A stretch of DNA of 64,000 nt from Halobacterium rubrum (GCF_021729015.1 NZ_JAJQQZ010000004.1:62001-126000); one strand, 5' to 3'. Shown: positions 1 to 9,468, counted from the stretch's first letter. Notes: generated by a model from the letters alone, not told the origin. Numbers and translations: made by a program.

Positions 1-4
1 CCGT

Positions 5-1603
5 TCAGTCGCCGGCCGCCGCCGAGGACTGTCCGCCACCCGTCTCGGGCGTCTCGCGGACGCCCACGGTCACGAGGGTCCGGTCGACGACGGTGTCCGC
101 GAGCTCGTCGGCCTCGCTGCCGTCGCGGTCCACCGCCACCGCGCCGCTCCCGGAGATGGACCGCGAGCCCGCCGTGTCGACGACGACGCTGGTGAGGTCC
201 CAGCGCTGCTGGAACACCGTCTGGCTCCGAATCACGGTCTGCACGCGGTGGTTCGGGACGACGGTGGTCCGGCGGCGCCACCACCCCTTCTGGGTGACGA
301 CGTGGTCGCCGTCCGCGTGCACGCCGCGGTTCGCGTGCGCCCGCGCCGCGGCCGGCACCGCCAGCGGCACCAGCGCGACCAGCGCGTACCACGGGAACGA
401 CACGACGAACCGGCTCACGAGGAAGCCCGCAGCCACCACCGTGAGCGCGGCGAGCGCGTACCGGCGGACGTAGCGCTTCCGGGCGCGCTCCGGCGGCCGC
501 GAGAGGTCGTACTCGTCGAACGGCTCGACGTCGCGCGCGAGCGTGAAGACGTCTGCGCGCGGCGCCAGCGGGATTGCCGCCTCCGACCCACCGCTGGGCG
601 ACTGGCCGGGCGCGTACCCCGCCGTCTCCACTGCCAGCGACGCGAAGCCGTACCGCCGCATCAGGACGTTCTCCTCGACGGAGACGGTCTGGAGCTTCGA
701 CAGCGGGATGGTGCCGTCCTTGCGCTCGAACAGCCCCCGCTCGTACCGGAGGTCGTCGCCGACCCGGCGCAGCCGGAACCCGTAGAACTGGACGACCCGG
801 ACGACCGCCGACACCAGCCAGACCCCGAGCCCGAGCACGAGGACGCCCGCAGCGATCACGGCCAGCCCCACGTTCGGGACGTCGACCCGCTGGCCGAGGC
901 TGGGCACGACGAACGTCGCGAACGCGACGACCCCCGACAGCAGCCGGGGGTCGAACGACAGCAGGCCGTACAGCAGGAGGTCGCGGTCCGACAGCTCGAA
1001 CAGCAACTCGCCGCGCTCGCCGACCGGCGTCGGCTCGAACTCGCCGGTCGACGCCTCGGCGTCCGTCCCTCCAGCAGCGGCGGGTTCACCGCCCTCCACA
1101 CCGGTTGCGGCGGCGTCGCCCGCCTCGCTGTCGGTCGCGTCCGCTCGGTCGGTGCGGCCGCGCTCGCGGGCACCGCGGCGCTCCCGGACCTCCTCCTGGA
1201 GCCGCGCGGCCTCCTCGCGGCTCACGAACCGGAGATTCGCCTCGGTGCTGCCGCCACCCGCCGTCTCCACGTCGACCTCCGCCAGCCCGAGCAACCGAGC
1301 GACCAGCGACCGCGTGACGTCGACGTTCTGCACGCGCCGCAGCGGAATCTCGCGCTCCCGCCGGGAGAACACGCCCGAGGCGATGTCGAGGCTGTCCTCG
1401 GTGAGCTCGTAGTCGAACCGCCGGAAGTACGCCACCTCGTAGCCGACGACCGCCAGCACCGCCAGCACCGCGACGACCACCGCACCCCCGGTGAGCACGG
1501 GGTCGCCCCGGGAGAGCGCCACCCCGCCGACGAGGAACGCCCACGCGAACCCGATGGCGCGGGAGACCGCGCGCAGCGGCACCGACAGCGGGTGGAGTCT
1601 CAT
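5..1603 (-). CDS. Membrane protein with three bacterial PH (bPH2, YdbT-type) domains
   Basis: The 532-residue protein has paired hydrophobic segments near residues 15-55, 215-275 and 385-425. Each pair is followed by a soluble module carrying the same signature, RVQ/LQ-x-V...L..R.G/D-L..V-x-V-x-TAG: NVDVTRSLVARLLGLAEV near 90, TVSVEENVLMRRYGFASL near 305, and TVIRSQTVFQQRWDLTSV near 455. This threefold repeat is typical of YdbT-like bPH2 proteins, whose molecular role is poorly known. An acidic, Gly/Ala-rich linker of about 60 residues follows the first module. Its start overlaps the stop of the smaller upstream PH protein by 4 bp, so the two are probably co-translated and may act together in the membrane. 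Confidence 0.85.
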   Translation of the reverse strand: MRLHPLSVPLRAVSRAIGFAWAFLVGGVALSRGDPVLTGGAVVVAVLAVLAVVGYEVAYFRRFDYELTEDSLDIASGVFSRREREIPLRRVQNVDVTRSLVARLLGLAEVDVETAGGGSTEANLRFVSREEAARLQEEVRERRGARERGRTDRADATDSEAGDAAATGVEGGEPAAAGGTDAEASTGEFEPTPVGERGELLFELSDRDLLLYGLLSFDPRLLSGVVAFATFVVPSLGQRVDVPNVGLAVIAAGVLVLGLGVWLVSAVVRVVQFYGFRLRRVGDDLRYERGLFERKDGTIPLSKLQTVSVEENVLMRRYGFASLAVETAGYAPGQSPSGGSEAAIPLAPRADVFTLARDVEPFDEYDLSRPPERARKRYVRRYALAALTVVAAGFLVSRFVVSFPWYALVALVPLAVPAAARAHANRGVHADGDHVVTQKGWWRRRTTVVPNHRVQTVIRSQTVFQQRWDLTSVVVDTAGSRSISGSGAVAVDRDGSEADELADTVVDRTLVTVGVRETPETGGGQSSAAAGD

Positions 1604-2079
1604 ACGGCGTCACCCTCGCCGTCCTCGGGCTCGCTCTCGATGGCGAGCCGCCGCAGCGTCTCCTGGACGTCGTCTACCCGAGCGGCAGCGAGCCCAGGAA
1701 TCGCCACGTCGGCGCCCCGGGAGCCCGCCGTATAGACGACGACGCGCCCGAGTCCGAGCACGCGCTCCAGCGGGCCGCGGCGTGAGTCGACGTGCTGGAC
1801 GCGAACGTAGGGGACAGTTGTCCGCACGCGCACGAGGACGCCGCGCTCGATGTAGAGGGTGTCCTCGCGCACGTCGAACCGCCAGATGCGATACCGGAGG
1901 AGCGCGTGCAGCGTCCCGAGCAGTGCCACGACGCCGAAGACGGCCGGCGCCACGACGAGGCGGGAGACACCGGGGTCCAGCACGGTCACGGCGACGCCCG
2001 CGGCCACGGCGAGCACGACTGCGAACACCAGTACGCGCCACAGCCAGACGACGACAACCTTCCCGTCGAGTCGCTCCAT
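1600..2079 (-). CDS. Small membrane protein with one bacterial PH (bPH2, YdbS-type) domain
   Basis: The protein has 159 residues from the ATG at 2079. An upstream in-frame GTG at 2103 would add eight residues, but the internal Met begins the hydrophobic segment cleanly (MERLDGKVVVVWLWR). Two membrane segments near residues 10-55 precede one PH module with the signature YVRVQHVDSRRGPLERVLGL and a TAG motif. This is the YdbS partner of the YdbT-like gene that follows with a 4-bp overlap. Such pairs are common in bacteria and archaea, but their biochemical function is not established. Confidence 0.85.
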   Translation of the reverse strand: MERLDGKVVVVWLWRVLVFAVVLAVAAGVAVTVLDPGVSRLVVAPAVFGVVALLGTLHALLRYRIWRFDVREDTLYIERGVLVRVRTTVPYVRVQHVDSRRGPLERVLGLGRVVVYTAGSRGADVAIPGLAAARVDDVQETLRRLAIESEPEDGEGDAV

Positions 2080-2144
2080 GGACTGCCTCGGGCCTCGCAC
2101 CACAAGAAGGTAGGCGGGTGACTGCCGGGACCGCGACCGGCGGG

Positions 2145-3560
2145 TTACTCGTCGTCGTCGCCGGAGAGGATGCCGCGGTGGGTCATCCGCTCGGGGTCGA
2201 GGACGTCCGCGGCCTCGCTCTCGGAGAGATAGCCCTTCTCCACGACGACCTCCTTGACGGTCTTTCCCTCCTTCAGCGCGGCCTTCGCGACCTCGCTGGC
2301 CCTGTCGTAGCCGATGGTGGGGTTGAGCGCGGTCGCCAGCGCCATCGAGCGCTCGACCTGCTCCTCGCAGACCGCCTCGTTGGCCTCGAGCTTGGCGACG
2401 AACTTCTCGCCGAACGCCTCGCTTGCGTTGGCGAGCATGTCCGCGGACTGCAGGAAGTTGTGCGCGAGCACCGGCTTGTAGAGGTTCAGGTCGATCTGGC
2501 CCTCGGCTGCGCCCGCGGAGACGGCGGCGTCGTTGCCCACGACCTGCTTGTGGACCTGGTTGACCGCCTCCGCCACGACGGGGTTAATCTTCCCGGGCAT
2601 GATCGAGGACCCGGGCTGGTTCTCGGGCTGCTCGAGCTCACCGAGCCCGTTCCGGGGGCCGGAGGCGAGCAGCCGGAGGTCGTTGGCGATCTTGTTGAGC
2701 GAGCCCGCGACGGTGCGGAGCGCGCCGTGGGCCTCGTTCATGGCGTCGTGGGCGGCCTGCGCTTCGAAGTGGTCGTCGGCCTCGCAGAACTCCACGCCCG
2801 TCTCCTCGCTGATGTACTCGGCTGCTTTCTCGGGGAACTCGGGGTGCGTGTTGAGACCGGTGCCGACGGCGGTGCCGCCCAGCGCGAGCTCCGCAAGCCG
2901 CGGCTTCACGGCGTCGACGCGCTCGATGCCCTTCTCGACCTGCGTCCGGTAGCCGCCGAACTCCTGGCCGAGCCGCACCGGCGTCGCGTCCTGCAGGTGC
3001 GTGCGGCCGGTCTTCACGACGCCGTCGAACTCCTCGGCTTTCGCGTCGAGTTCCGCAGCCAGCGTCTCCAGACCCGGCTTTACGTCTTTCACGAGGGCTT
3101 CGAGGCTCGCGACGTGCATCGCCGTCGGGATGACGTCGTTGCTGGACTGGCCGTAGTTCACGTGGTCGTTCGGGTGGACGACGCGGTCGCCGATGTCCTC
3201 GCCGAGAATCTCGGCGGCGCGGTTCGCGACGACCTCGTTGGCGTTCATGTTCGAGGACGTCCCCGAGCCCGTCTGGAAGACGTCGACGGGGAACTGGTCG
3301 TCGTGCTCGCCGGCGATGACCTCGTCGGCGGCCGCGACGATGGCGTCGGCCTTCTCTTCGTCGACGAGGTCGAGGTCGCGGTTCGCCTGCGCGGCGGCCT
3401 TCTTGACGACGCCGAGCGCGCGAACGAACCGCCGGCCGAACGCGATGCCGGAGATGGGGAAGTTCTCGACCGCGCGCTGGGTCTGGGCGCCCCAGTAGGC
3501 GTCGGCCGGTACCTGCATTTCGCCGAGACTGTCCTGCTCCGTTCGGTAGTCCTCGCTCAT
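2145..3560 (-). CDS. fumC: Fumarate hydratase, class II
   Basis: This enzyme interconverts fumarate and (S)-malate in the citric acid cycle, in the cytoplasm. The 471-residue length is normal for class II fumarase. The superfamily signature GSSIMPGKIN lies at residues 317-326. The substrate-site segment TGRTHLQDA lies near 185-192 and SSNDVIPTAMH near 139-149. The protein is acidic, as expected for a haloarchaeon. It is separated from the PH-domain pair by about 65 bp and is divergent from the sugar transporter, so it is probably a single-gene unit. Aspartase is the closest alternative in this superfamily, but the sequence reads as fumarase throughout. Confidence 0.96.
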   Translation of the reverse strand: MSEDYRTEQDSLGEMQVPADAYWGAQTQRAVENFPISGIAFGRRFVRALGVVKKAAAQANRDLDLVDEEKADAIVAAADEVIAGEHDDQFPVDVFQTGSGTSSNMNANEVVANRAAEILGEDIGDRVVHPNDHVNYGQSSNDVIPTAMHVASLEALVKDVKPGLETLAAELDAKAEEFDGVVKTGRTHLQDATPVRLGQEFGGYRTQVEKGIERVDAVKPRLAELALGGTAVGTGLNTHPEFPEKAAEYISEETGVEFCEADDHFEAQAAHDAMNEAHGALRTVAGSLNKIANDLRLLASGPRNGLGELEQPENQPGSSIMPGKINPVVAEAVNQVHKQVVGNDAAVSAGAAEGQIDLNLYKPVLAHNFLQSADMLANASEAFGEKFVAKLEANEAVCEEQVERSMALATALNPTIGYDRASEVAKAALKEGKTVKEVVVEKGYLSESEAADVLDPERMTHRGILSGDDDE

Positions 3561-3629
3561 GAGTGAAGCGTCGCCCGGCGGTGCGTAAAAGCCATCGGAA
3601 GCGGTCGTCGACGCCTCGCTACGTGACCT

Positions 3630-3646
3630 AGTAGCATATCTTTACT
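3630..3646. promoter_or_regulatory. Short inverted repeat AGTA-N9-TACT upstream of the sugar ABC operon
   Basis: AGTA at 3630-3633 is mirrored by TACT at 3643-3646 within an AT-rich patch about 70 bp before the binding-protein start. TrmB-type sugar regulators of haloarchaea bind short spaced inverted repeats, but the half-sites here are in the opposite order to the TACT-N-AGTA form I know. A regulatory role is only a suggestion. Confidence 0.3.
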
Positions 3647-3693
3647 CGATACCGGATTAACGAATGGACAATGATTAAGTATCCCCGCGGCAA

Positions 3694-3714
3694 CGTGCGG
3701 ACGATTACCGCACG
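3694..3714. promoter_or_regulatory. Perfect inverted repeat abutting the start codon of the sugar-binding protein
   Basis: CGTGCGG (3694-3700), a 7-nt spacer and CCGCACG (3708-3714) form a perfect repeat that ends at the base before the ATG at 3715. A TATA-like GATTAAG lies near 3673-3679, which would place the transcription start around 3700, inside the repeat. The site could be an operator or an RNA hairpin that masks the start of translation. Confidence 0.45.
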
Positions 3715-5001
3715 ATGTCAGACAACGACCTTTCACGACGAAGCTACCTCAAGGGCGCGTCCGCCGCGGGCGCCGCCTCGCTCGCGGGACTGACAGGCTG
3801 CCTCGGCCTCGGCGGCGGCGGCGGCAGCGACCCGGTCGAACTCCTGCACGGCTGGTCCGGCGGAGACGGCGCCTCCGCGTTCGAAGCCATGCACGAGGGC
3901 TTCCAGAAGGAACACGACGTCGAGACCAACGTCAAGCCGATCGGCGGTAGCGGGAACACCACCCTCGACGCCCGCATCAGCACCCGCCTGGGCAACGACG
4001 ACCCGCCGAGCTCGTGGGCAGAGTGGCCCGGTCAGAACCTCACCCAGTTCACCAGCGAGGACCTGCTGGGTGACATCGAATCGGACGTCTGGGAGGAGAA
4101 CGGGATGAAAGACGCCTACCTCGAGGGCCCGAAAGAGGCCGCGCAGGTCGGCGGCAGCTACGTCGCCGTCCCGACGAACATCCACCGCATCAACAACCTC
4201 TTCTTCAACAAGTCGGTCGTCGAATCGGCCGGCATCGACCCGGCGGGCCTCGAATCCCCCGCAGACCTCGTAGAGGCCGCGGCGACGGTCGAGGAGGAGA
4301 CGGACGCCGTCGGCTTCTCGCACGCGATGTCGTCGCCGTGGACGACCCTCCAGCTCTGGGCGTGCGTGTTCCTCGGTGAGCACGGCGAGAGCGCCTACGA
4401 CGACTTCATCAGCGGCGAGGGCGACCAGGACGCCGTCCAGTCCTCGCTGGAGACCGTCGCCGAGCTCTCGGCGCACTTCAACGAGGACGCCGGCACCGTG
4501 GGCTTCCAGGAGGCCAACCAGAAGGTCATCGACGGCGGCGCCGCGTTCTTCGACCAGGGCGACTGGGCGGCCCAGCAGTACATCTCTCAGGAGGGCTTCG
4601 AGTTCGAGTCCGAGTGGGGTCACGTGCCCTTCCCGGGTACCGACGGGCTCTACTCGCTGAACATGGACTCGTGGGTCTACTCGGCAGACGGCCCGAACCC
4701 CGAGGGTACCAAGGAGTGGCTGCGCTACGTCGGCACGAAGGACGCGCAGGTCCGGTTCAACACCCGGAAGGGCTCGATTCCGCCGCGCTCGGACGTCTCC
4801 ACCGAGGAGTTCGGTCCGTTCCAGACGAGCCAGATCGAGGAGTTCCAGAACTCCAAGGCTCAGCCGCCGTCCATCGCGCACGGCCTCGCCGTCGCCCCGG
4901 AGACGCTGACCAACCTCAAGAACGCCGTGAGCAACGAGTTCAGCAACCCCTCGATGGACGCCGCAGCGAACGCCGCCGAGGCGTTCATGAACGCGTTCTG
5001 A
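3715..5001 (+). CDS. Sugar ABC transporter substrate-binding lipoprotein (CUT1 type)
   Basis: This extracellular binding protein delivers a sugar to the permeases encoded next. The N-terminus shows a Tat motif (SRRSYLK near residues 8-14), a short hydrophobic stretch and a lipobox ending LTGC, then a Gly-rich spacer, so it is exported folded and anchored by lipid. The 428 residues match family 1 solute-binding proteins, including the segment with DQGDWAAQQY. Permeases and ATPase follow in the same direction. The substrate is not evident from sequence; it resembles haloarchaeal glucose or other sugar binding proteins. Confidence 0.9.
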   Translation: MSDNDLSRRSYLKGASAAGAASLAGLTGCLGLGGGGGSDPVELLHGWSGGDGASAFEAMHEGFQKEHDVETNVKPIGGSGNTTLDARISTRLGNDDPPSSWAEWPGQNLTQFTSEDLLGDIESDVWEENGMKDAYLEGPKEAAQVGGSYVAVPTNIHRINNLFFNKSVVESAGIDPAGLESPADLVEAAATVEEETDAVGFSHAMSSPWTTLQLWACVFLGEHGESAYDDFISGEGDQDAVQSSLETVAELSAHFNEDAGTVGFQEANQKVIDGGAAFFDQGDWAAQQYISQEGFEFESEWGHVPFPGTDGLYSLNMDSWVYSADGPNPEGTKEWLRYVGTKDAQVRFNTRKGSIPPRSDVSTEEFGPFQTSQIEEFQNSKAQPPSIAHGLAVAPETLTNLKNAVSNEFSNPSMDAAANAAEAFMNAF

Positions 5002-5026
5002 GGAGCCGAACCACCTACCGAGTTTT

Positions 5027-6022
5027 ATGATCGACCGCATACACGAAGCAGTACGGGCACGTGGGGAGTCCGAGGGGGACGGAGACGCCCGAACAGACGG
5101 CGGGACGGCCACCGTCGCCGACGACGACGCGGGGAGCTTCTTCGGGTCGGTGAGCCGAGACTTCCTCGGGTCGCTGCCGTTCTGGCTGCCGCCGTTCGCG
5201 CTCATGGGCTTTTTCGTCTACGGCGCCATCGGCTGGAACTTCGCGCTGTCGCTCGTGAACGTCCAGCAGTTCAACCAGCCCAACTACTCGCAGCTGGACT
5301 TCGACCAGTACCTCCGGGCGTTCGGCGACCCGTCGTTCATCAGCGCCGCACAGAACACCGCCGTTCTGCTCGTGGCGTTCACGCTCGCGTGTCTCGTCGT
5401 CGGCCTGCTGGTCGCCATCCTCGTCGACCGGCACGTCCGCTTCGAGAACACGTTCCGCACCATCTACCTGCTGCCGATGAGCCTCTCGTTCGTCGTCACG
5501 GCCCAGTTCTGGCTGTGGCTGTACAACTTCGACAACGGGCTCGTGAACGTCGTGACGCAGGCGCTGGGCCTCGGACGCTACAAGTGGATCTCGAACCCGG
5601 AGCTGGCGCTGGGTGCCGTCGTGTTCGCGCTCATCTGGCAGTTCAGCGGCTACGCGATGGTCGTCTACCTCGCCGGCCTCCGGGCGATTCCCGACGAACA
5701 CTACGAGGCCGCGCGCGTCGACGGCGCCAGCACGCTGAAGATGTACTGGCGGGTCATCGTCCCCCAGCTGAAGGGCGCGACCATCTCGGCGAGCGTCGTC
5801 CTGATGGTGTTCGCACTGAAGGCGTTCGACTTCCTGTACGCGCTGGCCGGCGGCTTCTTCCCGCCGAAGGGGACGGACATCCTCTCGACGATGATGGTCC
5901 GGCAGGCGTTCTCCGCCGGCAACCGCTCGTACGCCGCAGCAATCGGTATCATGTTGTTCCTGCTCGCAATCGCCATCGTCGCACCGTACCTGACCTACCA
6001 GTACCGCCGGGGTGAGCTATGA
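5027..6022 (+). CDS. Sugar ABC transporter permease (first subunit)
   Basis: The 331-residue inner-membrane subunit has a soluble acidic N-terminus of about 50 residues, then six predicted membrane helices. The EAA loop that contacts the ATPase is seen as EAARVDGASTLKMYWRVIVP near residues 225-245. It belongs to the MalF/UgpA-like class of CUT1 importers. Its stop overlaps the start of the second permease (ATGA, 6019-6022), which indicates translational coupling and a heterodimeric channel. The binding protein ends 25 bp upstream. Confidence 0.92.
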   Translation: MIDRIHEAVRARGESEGDGDARTDGGTATVADDDAGSFFGSVSRDFLGSLPFWLPPFALMGFFVYGAIGWNFALSLVNVQQFNQPNYSQLDFDQYLRAFGDPSFISAAQNTAVLLVAFTLACLVVGLLVAILVDRHVRFENTFRTIYLLPMSLSFVVTAQFWLWLYNFDNGLVNVVTQALGLGRYKWISNPELALGAVVFALIWQFSGYAMVVYLAGLRAIPDEHYEAARVDGASTLKMYWRVIVPQLKGATISASVVLMVFALKAFDFLYALAGGFFPPKGTDILSTMMVRQAFSAGNRSYAAAIGIMLFLLAIAIVAPYLTYQYRRGEL

Positions 6023-6888
6023 ACACGTCCGACCTCGACGGCCGTCGCGTCGGCCTATACGCAGTGCTGTTCGGGCTCGTCGCGTTCTACCTGCTTCCCC
6101 TGGAGATCGGACTGGTGACGTCGCTGAAGACCGACCCGCTGGCGTCGCTGCCGTTCGCGCCGCCGGCCGCCGGCAGCTTCACGCTCGAGGAGTGGGGGCG
6201 GGCGTTCACCGCGCTCAAGAGCGGGCTCGTGAACAGCCTGCTGCTGGCGGTACCCGCCACGATTCTGTCGGCGGGCCTCGGTAGCATGGCCGCGTACGGC
6301 CTGACGACCCTGCAGTGGCGCGGGCAAGTCGGCGTGTTCACGCTGTTCATCGCCGGCATCTTCATCCCGTACCAGGCAGTGCTCCTGCCGGTGTCGCGGT
6401 TCTGGGCGACGTACGCACCGCTCGAGGAGTGGCTGGCCGTGCTGTGGCTGCTCCCCGGACTGGAAGCCTACCACGGCGAGTTGCTGTCGCTCATCATCAC
6501 GCACGTGGCGTACGGCATCCCGATCTGTACGCTGCTGTTCCGCACGTACTACAAGGAGCTCTCCGGCGAGATGGTCGAGGCGGCGAAACTCGACGGCGCG
6601 ACGGCGTACACCATCTACCGGCGCGTTATCCTGCCGCTGTCCGTACCGATGTTCGCGGTGACGCTCATCTACCAGTTCACGCAGATCTGGAACGACCTGC
6701 TGTTCGCGCTGGTCATCATGGGACCGGGCGACGGCGCACCAGTGACAGTCGGACTGACGAACATCGGGTCGAGTCTGACGAACCTCGGTTTCGGCGTGAA
6801 GATGGCGGGCGCGTTCATCGCGGCGCTCCCGACGATGGTGGTCTACGTACTGTTCGGCGAGCAGTTCGCTGAAGGTGTCGCGTCATGA
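6019..6888 (+). CDS. Sugar ABC transporter permease (second subunit)
   Basis: This 289-residue MalG/UgpE-like permease has about six membrane helices. The EAA motif EAAKLDGATAYTIYRRVILP lies near residues 190-210. It pairs with the permease just upstream, whose stop codon it overlaps by 4 bp. The ATPase gene starts 18 bp downstream. The order binding protein, permease, permease, ATPase is complete for a CUT1 sugar importer. Confidence 0.92.
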   Translation: MNTSDLDGRRVGLYAVLFGLVAFYLLPLEIGLVTSLKTDPLASLPFAPPAAGSFTLEEWGRAFTALKSGLVNSLLLAVPATILSAGLGSMAAYGLTTLQWRGQVGVFTLFIAGIFIPYQAVLLPVSRFWATYAPLEEWLAVLWLLPGLEAYHGELLSLIITHVAYGIPICTLLFRTYYKELSGEMVEAAKLDGATAYTIYRRVILPLSVPMFAVTLIYQFTQIWNDLLFALVIMGPGDGAPVTVGLTNIGSSLTNLGFGVKMAGAFIAALPTMVVYVLFGEQFAEGVAS

Positions 6889-6891
6889 TAT

Positions 6892-6896
6892 GGAGG
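6892..6896 (+). promoter_or_regulatory. Shine-Dalgarno sequence of the sugar ABC ATPase
   Basis: GGAGG lies 10 nt before the ATG at 6907, just after the permease stop codon. It is a strong internal ribosome binding site in a genome where many first genes appear leaderless, and it supports the chosen start. Confidence 0.7.
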
Positions 6897-6906
6897 ACAA
6901 TCACTA

Positions 6907-8058
6907 ATGGCTGAACTCGTACTCGACGGCGTTACCAAGCACTTCGACGACGACGGCGACCGCATCGTGGCGGTCGACGATGCGAGCATCGACATCGAGG
7001 ACGGGGAGTTCCTCGTCCTCGTCGGCCCTTCGGGCTGCGGGAAGTCGACGACTCTGCGGATGGTCGCCGGCCTCGAGACCGTCAGCGGGGGCGAACTCCG
7101 GCTGGACGGCACCGACATCAGCGACCGCGCGCCCGCCGACCGGGACGTGGCGATGGTGTTCCAGAGCTACGCCCTCTACCCGCACATGACCGTGCGGGAG
7201 AACATGGCGTTCGGCCTCGAGGAGTCGACGGACATGGCCGACGACGTCATCGACGAGCGCGTCTCGGAGACGGCGGAGATGATGGGTATCGAGGAGCTCC
7301 TCGAGCGCAAGCCACGGGAACTCTCGGGCGGCCAGCAGCAGCGCGTCGCGCTCGGCCGCGCCATCGTCCGTGACCCCGAGGTGTTCCTGATGGACGAGCC
7401 GCTGTCGAATCTGGACGCGAAGCTCCGGTCGACGATGCGGACGGAGCTCCAGCGCCTCCAGGAGAACCTCGGCGTCACCACCGTCTACGTTACGCACGAC
7501 CAGACGGAGGCGATGACGATGGGCGACCGCATCGCCATCCTGAACGACGGCCGCCTCCAGCAGGTCGCGACGCCGCTGGAGGCCTACCACGCGCCCGCCA
7601 ACGAGTTCGTCGCGGGGTTCCTCGGTGAGCCGTCGATGAACTTCTTCGACGCGAGCGTCGAGGACGGCAGTCTGATCACCGACCAGTTCACCTACCCGCT
7701 CTCTGAGGACACACTCGACGACCTCGGCGGCGCCGACGACGTTCGGCTGGGCGTGCGGCCGGAGGACATCGAGCTAGTCGAGAAGCCGGTCGGCGACCAC
7801 GACTACGCCGTGACCGTCGACGTCGTGGAGCCGCTGGGTGACGAGAACAACGTCTACCTCGAGTTCGACCTCGACACCGAGGGCGAGGGCGCCGGCCGGA
7901 CGTTCACCGCGGCGGTGGACGGCACGCACCCGGTCGCTGCGGGCGACGAGCTCGGCGCGCGAATCCCGGAGTCCGCCATCCACATCTTCGACGTCGACTC
8001 CGGCGTCGCCTTGCACAACCGCGAGCGCGACCCCGACGAGCAGGTCATCCCGCAGTAA
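6907..8058 (+). CDS. Sugar ABC transporter ATP-binding protein (MalK/UgpC type)
   Basis: This cytoplasmic ATPase energises the sugar importer. Walker A GPSGCGKST is at residues 40-48, the signature LSGGQQQR at 139-146, Walker B VFLMDEP at 159-165 and the switch His at 197. The region after residue 240 is a TOBE-type regulatory domain as in MalK and UgpC (RLGVRPEDIEL near 278). The 383-residue length fits the family. It is the last gene of the four-gene operon; the next gene is on the opposite strand. Confidence 0.94.
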   Translation: MAELVLDGVTKHFDDDGDRIVAVDDASIDIEDGEFLVLVGPSGCGKSTTLRMVAGLETVSGGELRLDGTDISDRAPADRDVAMVFQSYALYPHMTVRENMAFGLEESTDMADDVIDERVSETAEMMGIEELLERKPRELSGGQQQRVALGRAIVRDPEVFLMDEPLSNLDAKLRSTMRTELQRLQENLGVTTVYVTHDQTEAMTMGDRIAILNDGRLQQVATPLEAYHAPANEFVAGFLGEPSMNFFDASVEDGSLITDQFTYPLSEDTLDDLGGADDVRLGVRPEDIELVEKPVGDHDYAVTVDVVEPLGDENNVYLEFDLDTEGEGAGRTFTAAVDGTHPVAAGDELGARIPESAIHIFDVDSGVALHNRERDPDEQVIPQ

Positions 8059-8088
8059 CGCAGCTTCGACCGCCGTCGCCGCTTCGGT

Positions 8089-8349
8089 TCAGTTCTCGCG
8101 CTCGTCAGCTTCGTCGGGCGTGTACGTCGTCAGTTCGAGGGCGTGACTCTCGGTGGTCGTGGCGTCGCCGAGCGTGTCGGACACCAGTTCGTGCTGGGCG
8201 ACCAGCGACTCGCCCTCGAACGCCGACGAGACCACGGTCGCCTCGAGGTGGTCGTCGTCGTCGTGGTCGCCTCGCGGCCGCGACACGGTAGCGCCGCAGT
8301 CCGCTTCGAAGCCGGCCTCGATTCGCGCTTCCACGTCGGAGCGGTCCAC
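8089..8349 (-). CDS. BolA family protein
   Basis: The reading frame VEARIEAGFEADCGATVSRP...HLEATVVSSAFEGESLVAQHELV...HALELTTYTPDE matches the compact alpha/beta BolA fold of about 85 residues. BolA proteins work with monothiol glutaredoxins in iron-sulfur handling in bacteria and eukaryotes; the archaeal role is inferred only. I chose the GTG at 8349 (86 aa) because family members begin a few residues before the VEARIEAG-like segment. The frame stays open further upstream to 8445 without family similarity. The gene is single and convergent with the sugar operon. Confidence 0.85.
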   Translation of the reverse strand: MDRSDVEARIEAGFEADCGATVSRPRGDHDDDDHLEATVVSSAFEGESLVAQHELVSDTLGDATTTESHALELTTYTPDEADEREN

Positions 8350-8472
8350 ATCCGGAGGTGGTGTGCCGCCAGTACACTCCCGCGATGCAGCAACACCGGG
8401 AGCAGCGGTGGCGACAGTCGGGCGCCATCTCGACCCACAGGACACTTACCACGTCCGGACGCAGCCCGGGTC

Positions 8473-9468
8473 ATGGACTGGTCCCCGCGCCGCCTCCTCC
8501 GTGCGCTCCGCCGGCCCGCGCGGGTGTTCGCCGACGAGGTGCCGCCCTCCGGGGTCGTCGTCGCCGTGCTGCTCGTTCTCGCGGTGGCCAACGCCGTGGT
8601 CACCGCGCAGGGCGCGAGTACAGTCACCGACGCCATCACCGGGACCGTGCCCGTCGACAACCCGGCACGGCCCGCCGACTGGATCTGTGAGCGCGCCACC
8701 TCGGGCGACGACTTCTACGAGGACTACGTCGACGCCTGCCGGAACCAGCCAGCGACGGTGCAGGAACCGCTGGCGAACTACGCCCGGGACGCCACCGGCA
8801 GCCTCGTCGGCCTCGCGGCCGTCGCGCCGGTCGCCCTCGCAATCGCACTCAGCGGACTGGTCGCCGTCGTCTCCGGCGGGAAAGCCCCCGACGACCCCGG
8901 AGAGCGCGTCCCCCTGACGCCGGTTGTGGCCGTGACTGCGGTCGGCTCGGTCCCGGCACTGCTGCGGTACACCGCCCGCTGGTACGCCGTCGAGCAGTCG
9001 GTGACGGGGCGTCTGACGCCGTCACCCGGCACGGCAGACGGCGCGCGGTCGCTGGCGGTGGACGTACTGACGCCCCAGACGACGCTGTACCTCGCTGTCG
9101 TCGTCGCGACGGCCGCGTGGTCGGCGGCAATCTGGCGGGCGGGCTGGCGGGCCGTGATACCCGGCGCCGACCGCCGCGTCGACGCCGCGGCGCTCGCCGC
9201 CGCCGGCGTCGTGGTGTTCGCCGCGCTCCGGCCGTTCTACCCCGGCGGCGAGGCGGCCGCCTACGGGCTGGTGCTGTTCGTGCTCGGCGCGCTCCCGCTG
9301 GCCGCACCGCGGGCGCTCGAGCGCTTCGACATCTGGCTGGATCTCATCGGCACCCGCGGCGGCGAACACGTCGAAGTGAAGCCGTGGCGCGTCTACCTCG
9401 AGCAGGGCACCGGCCTGCTGTGCACGCTCGCCGGCGCGGTCGGACTGGGCGGGCTGTTGCTCGTCTAG
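8473..9468 (+). CDS. YIP1-like polytopic membrane protein
   Basis: The 331-residue protein starts at the ATG at 8473 ([15 protein letters not shown]); the frame is open upstream but without matching character. A soluble N-terminal segment containing RPARVF precedes a first helix at about 28-48. A Cys-containing exposed region near 70-95 is followed by four or five helices, ending in a hydrophobic tail. The arrangement recalls haloarchaeal YIP1-family membrane proteins of unknown function. The stop codon overlaps the stop codon of the convergent FEN1 gene (9465-9468). Confidence 0.7.
   Translation: MDWSPRRLLRALRRPARVFADEVPPSGVVVAVLLVLAVANAVVTAQGASTVTDAITGTVPVDNPARPADWICERATSGDDFYEDYVDACRNQPATVQEPLANYARDATGSLVGLAAVAPVALAIALSGLVAVVSGGKAPDDPGERVPLTPVVAVTAVGSVPALLRYTARWYAVEQSVTGRLTPSPGTADGARSLAVDVLTPQTTLYLAVVVATAAWSAAIWRAGWRAVIPGADRRVDAAALAAAGVVVFAALRPFYPGGEAAAYGLVLFVLGALPLAAPRALERFDIWLDLIGTRGGEHVEVKPWRVYLEQGTGLLCTLAGAVGLGGLLLV

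Noticed and set aside
8153-8917. Plus-strand frame starting within the BolA gene and running into the YIP1-like gene
   Set aside because: Out of phase with the YIP1-like protein and composed of Arg/Pro/Ser-rich shadow sequence.
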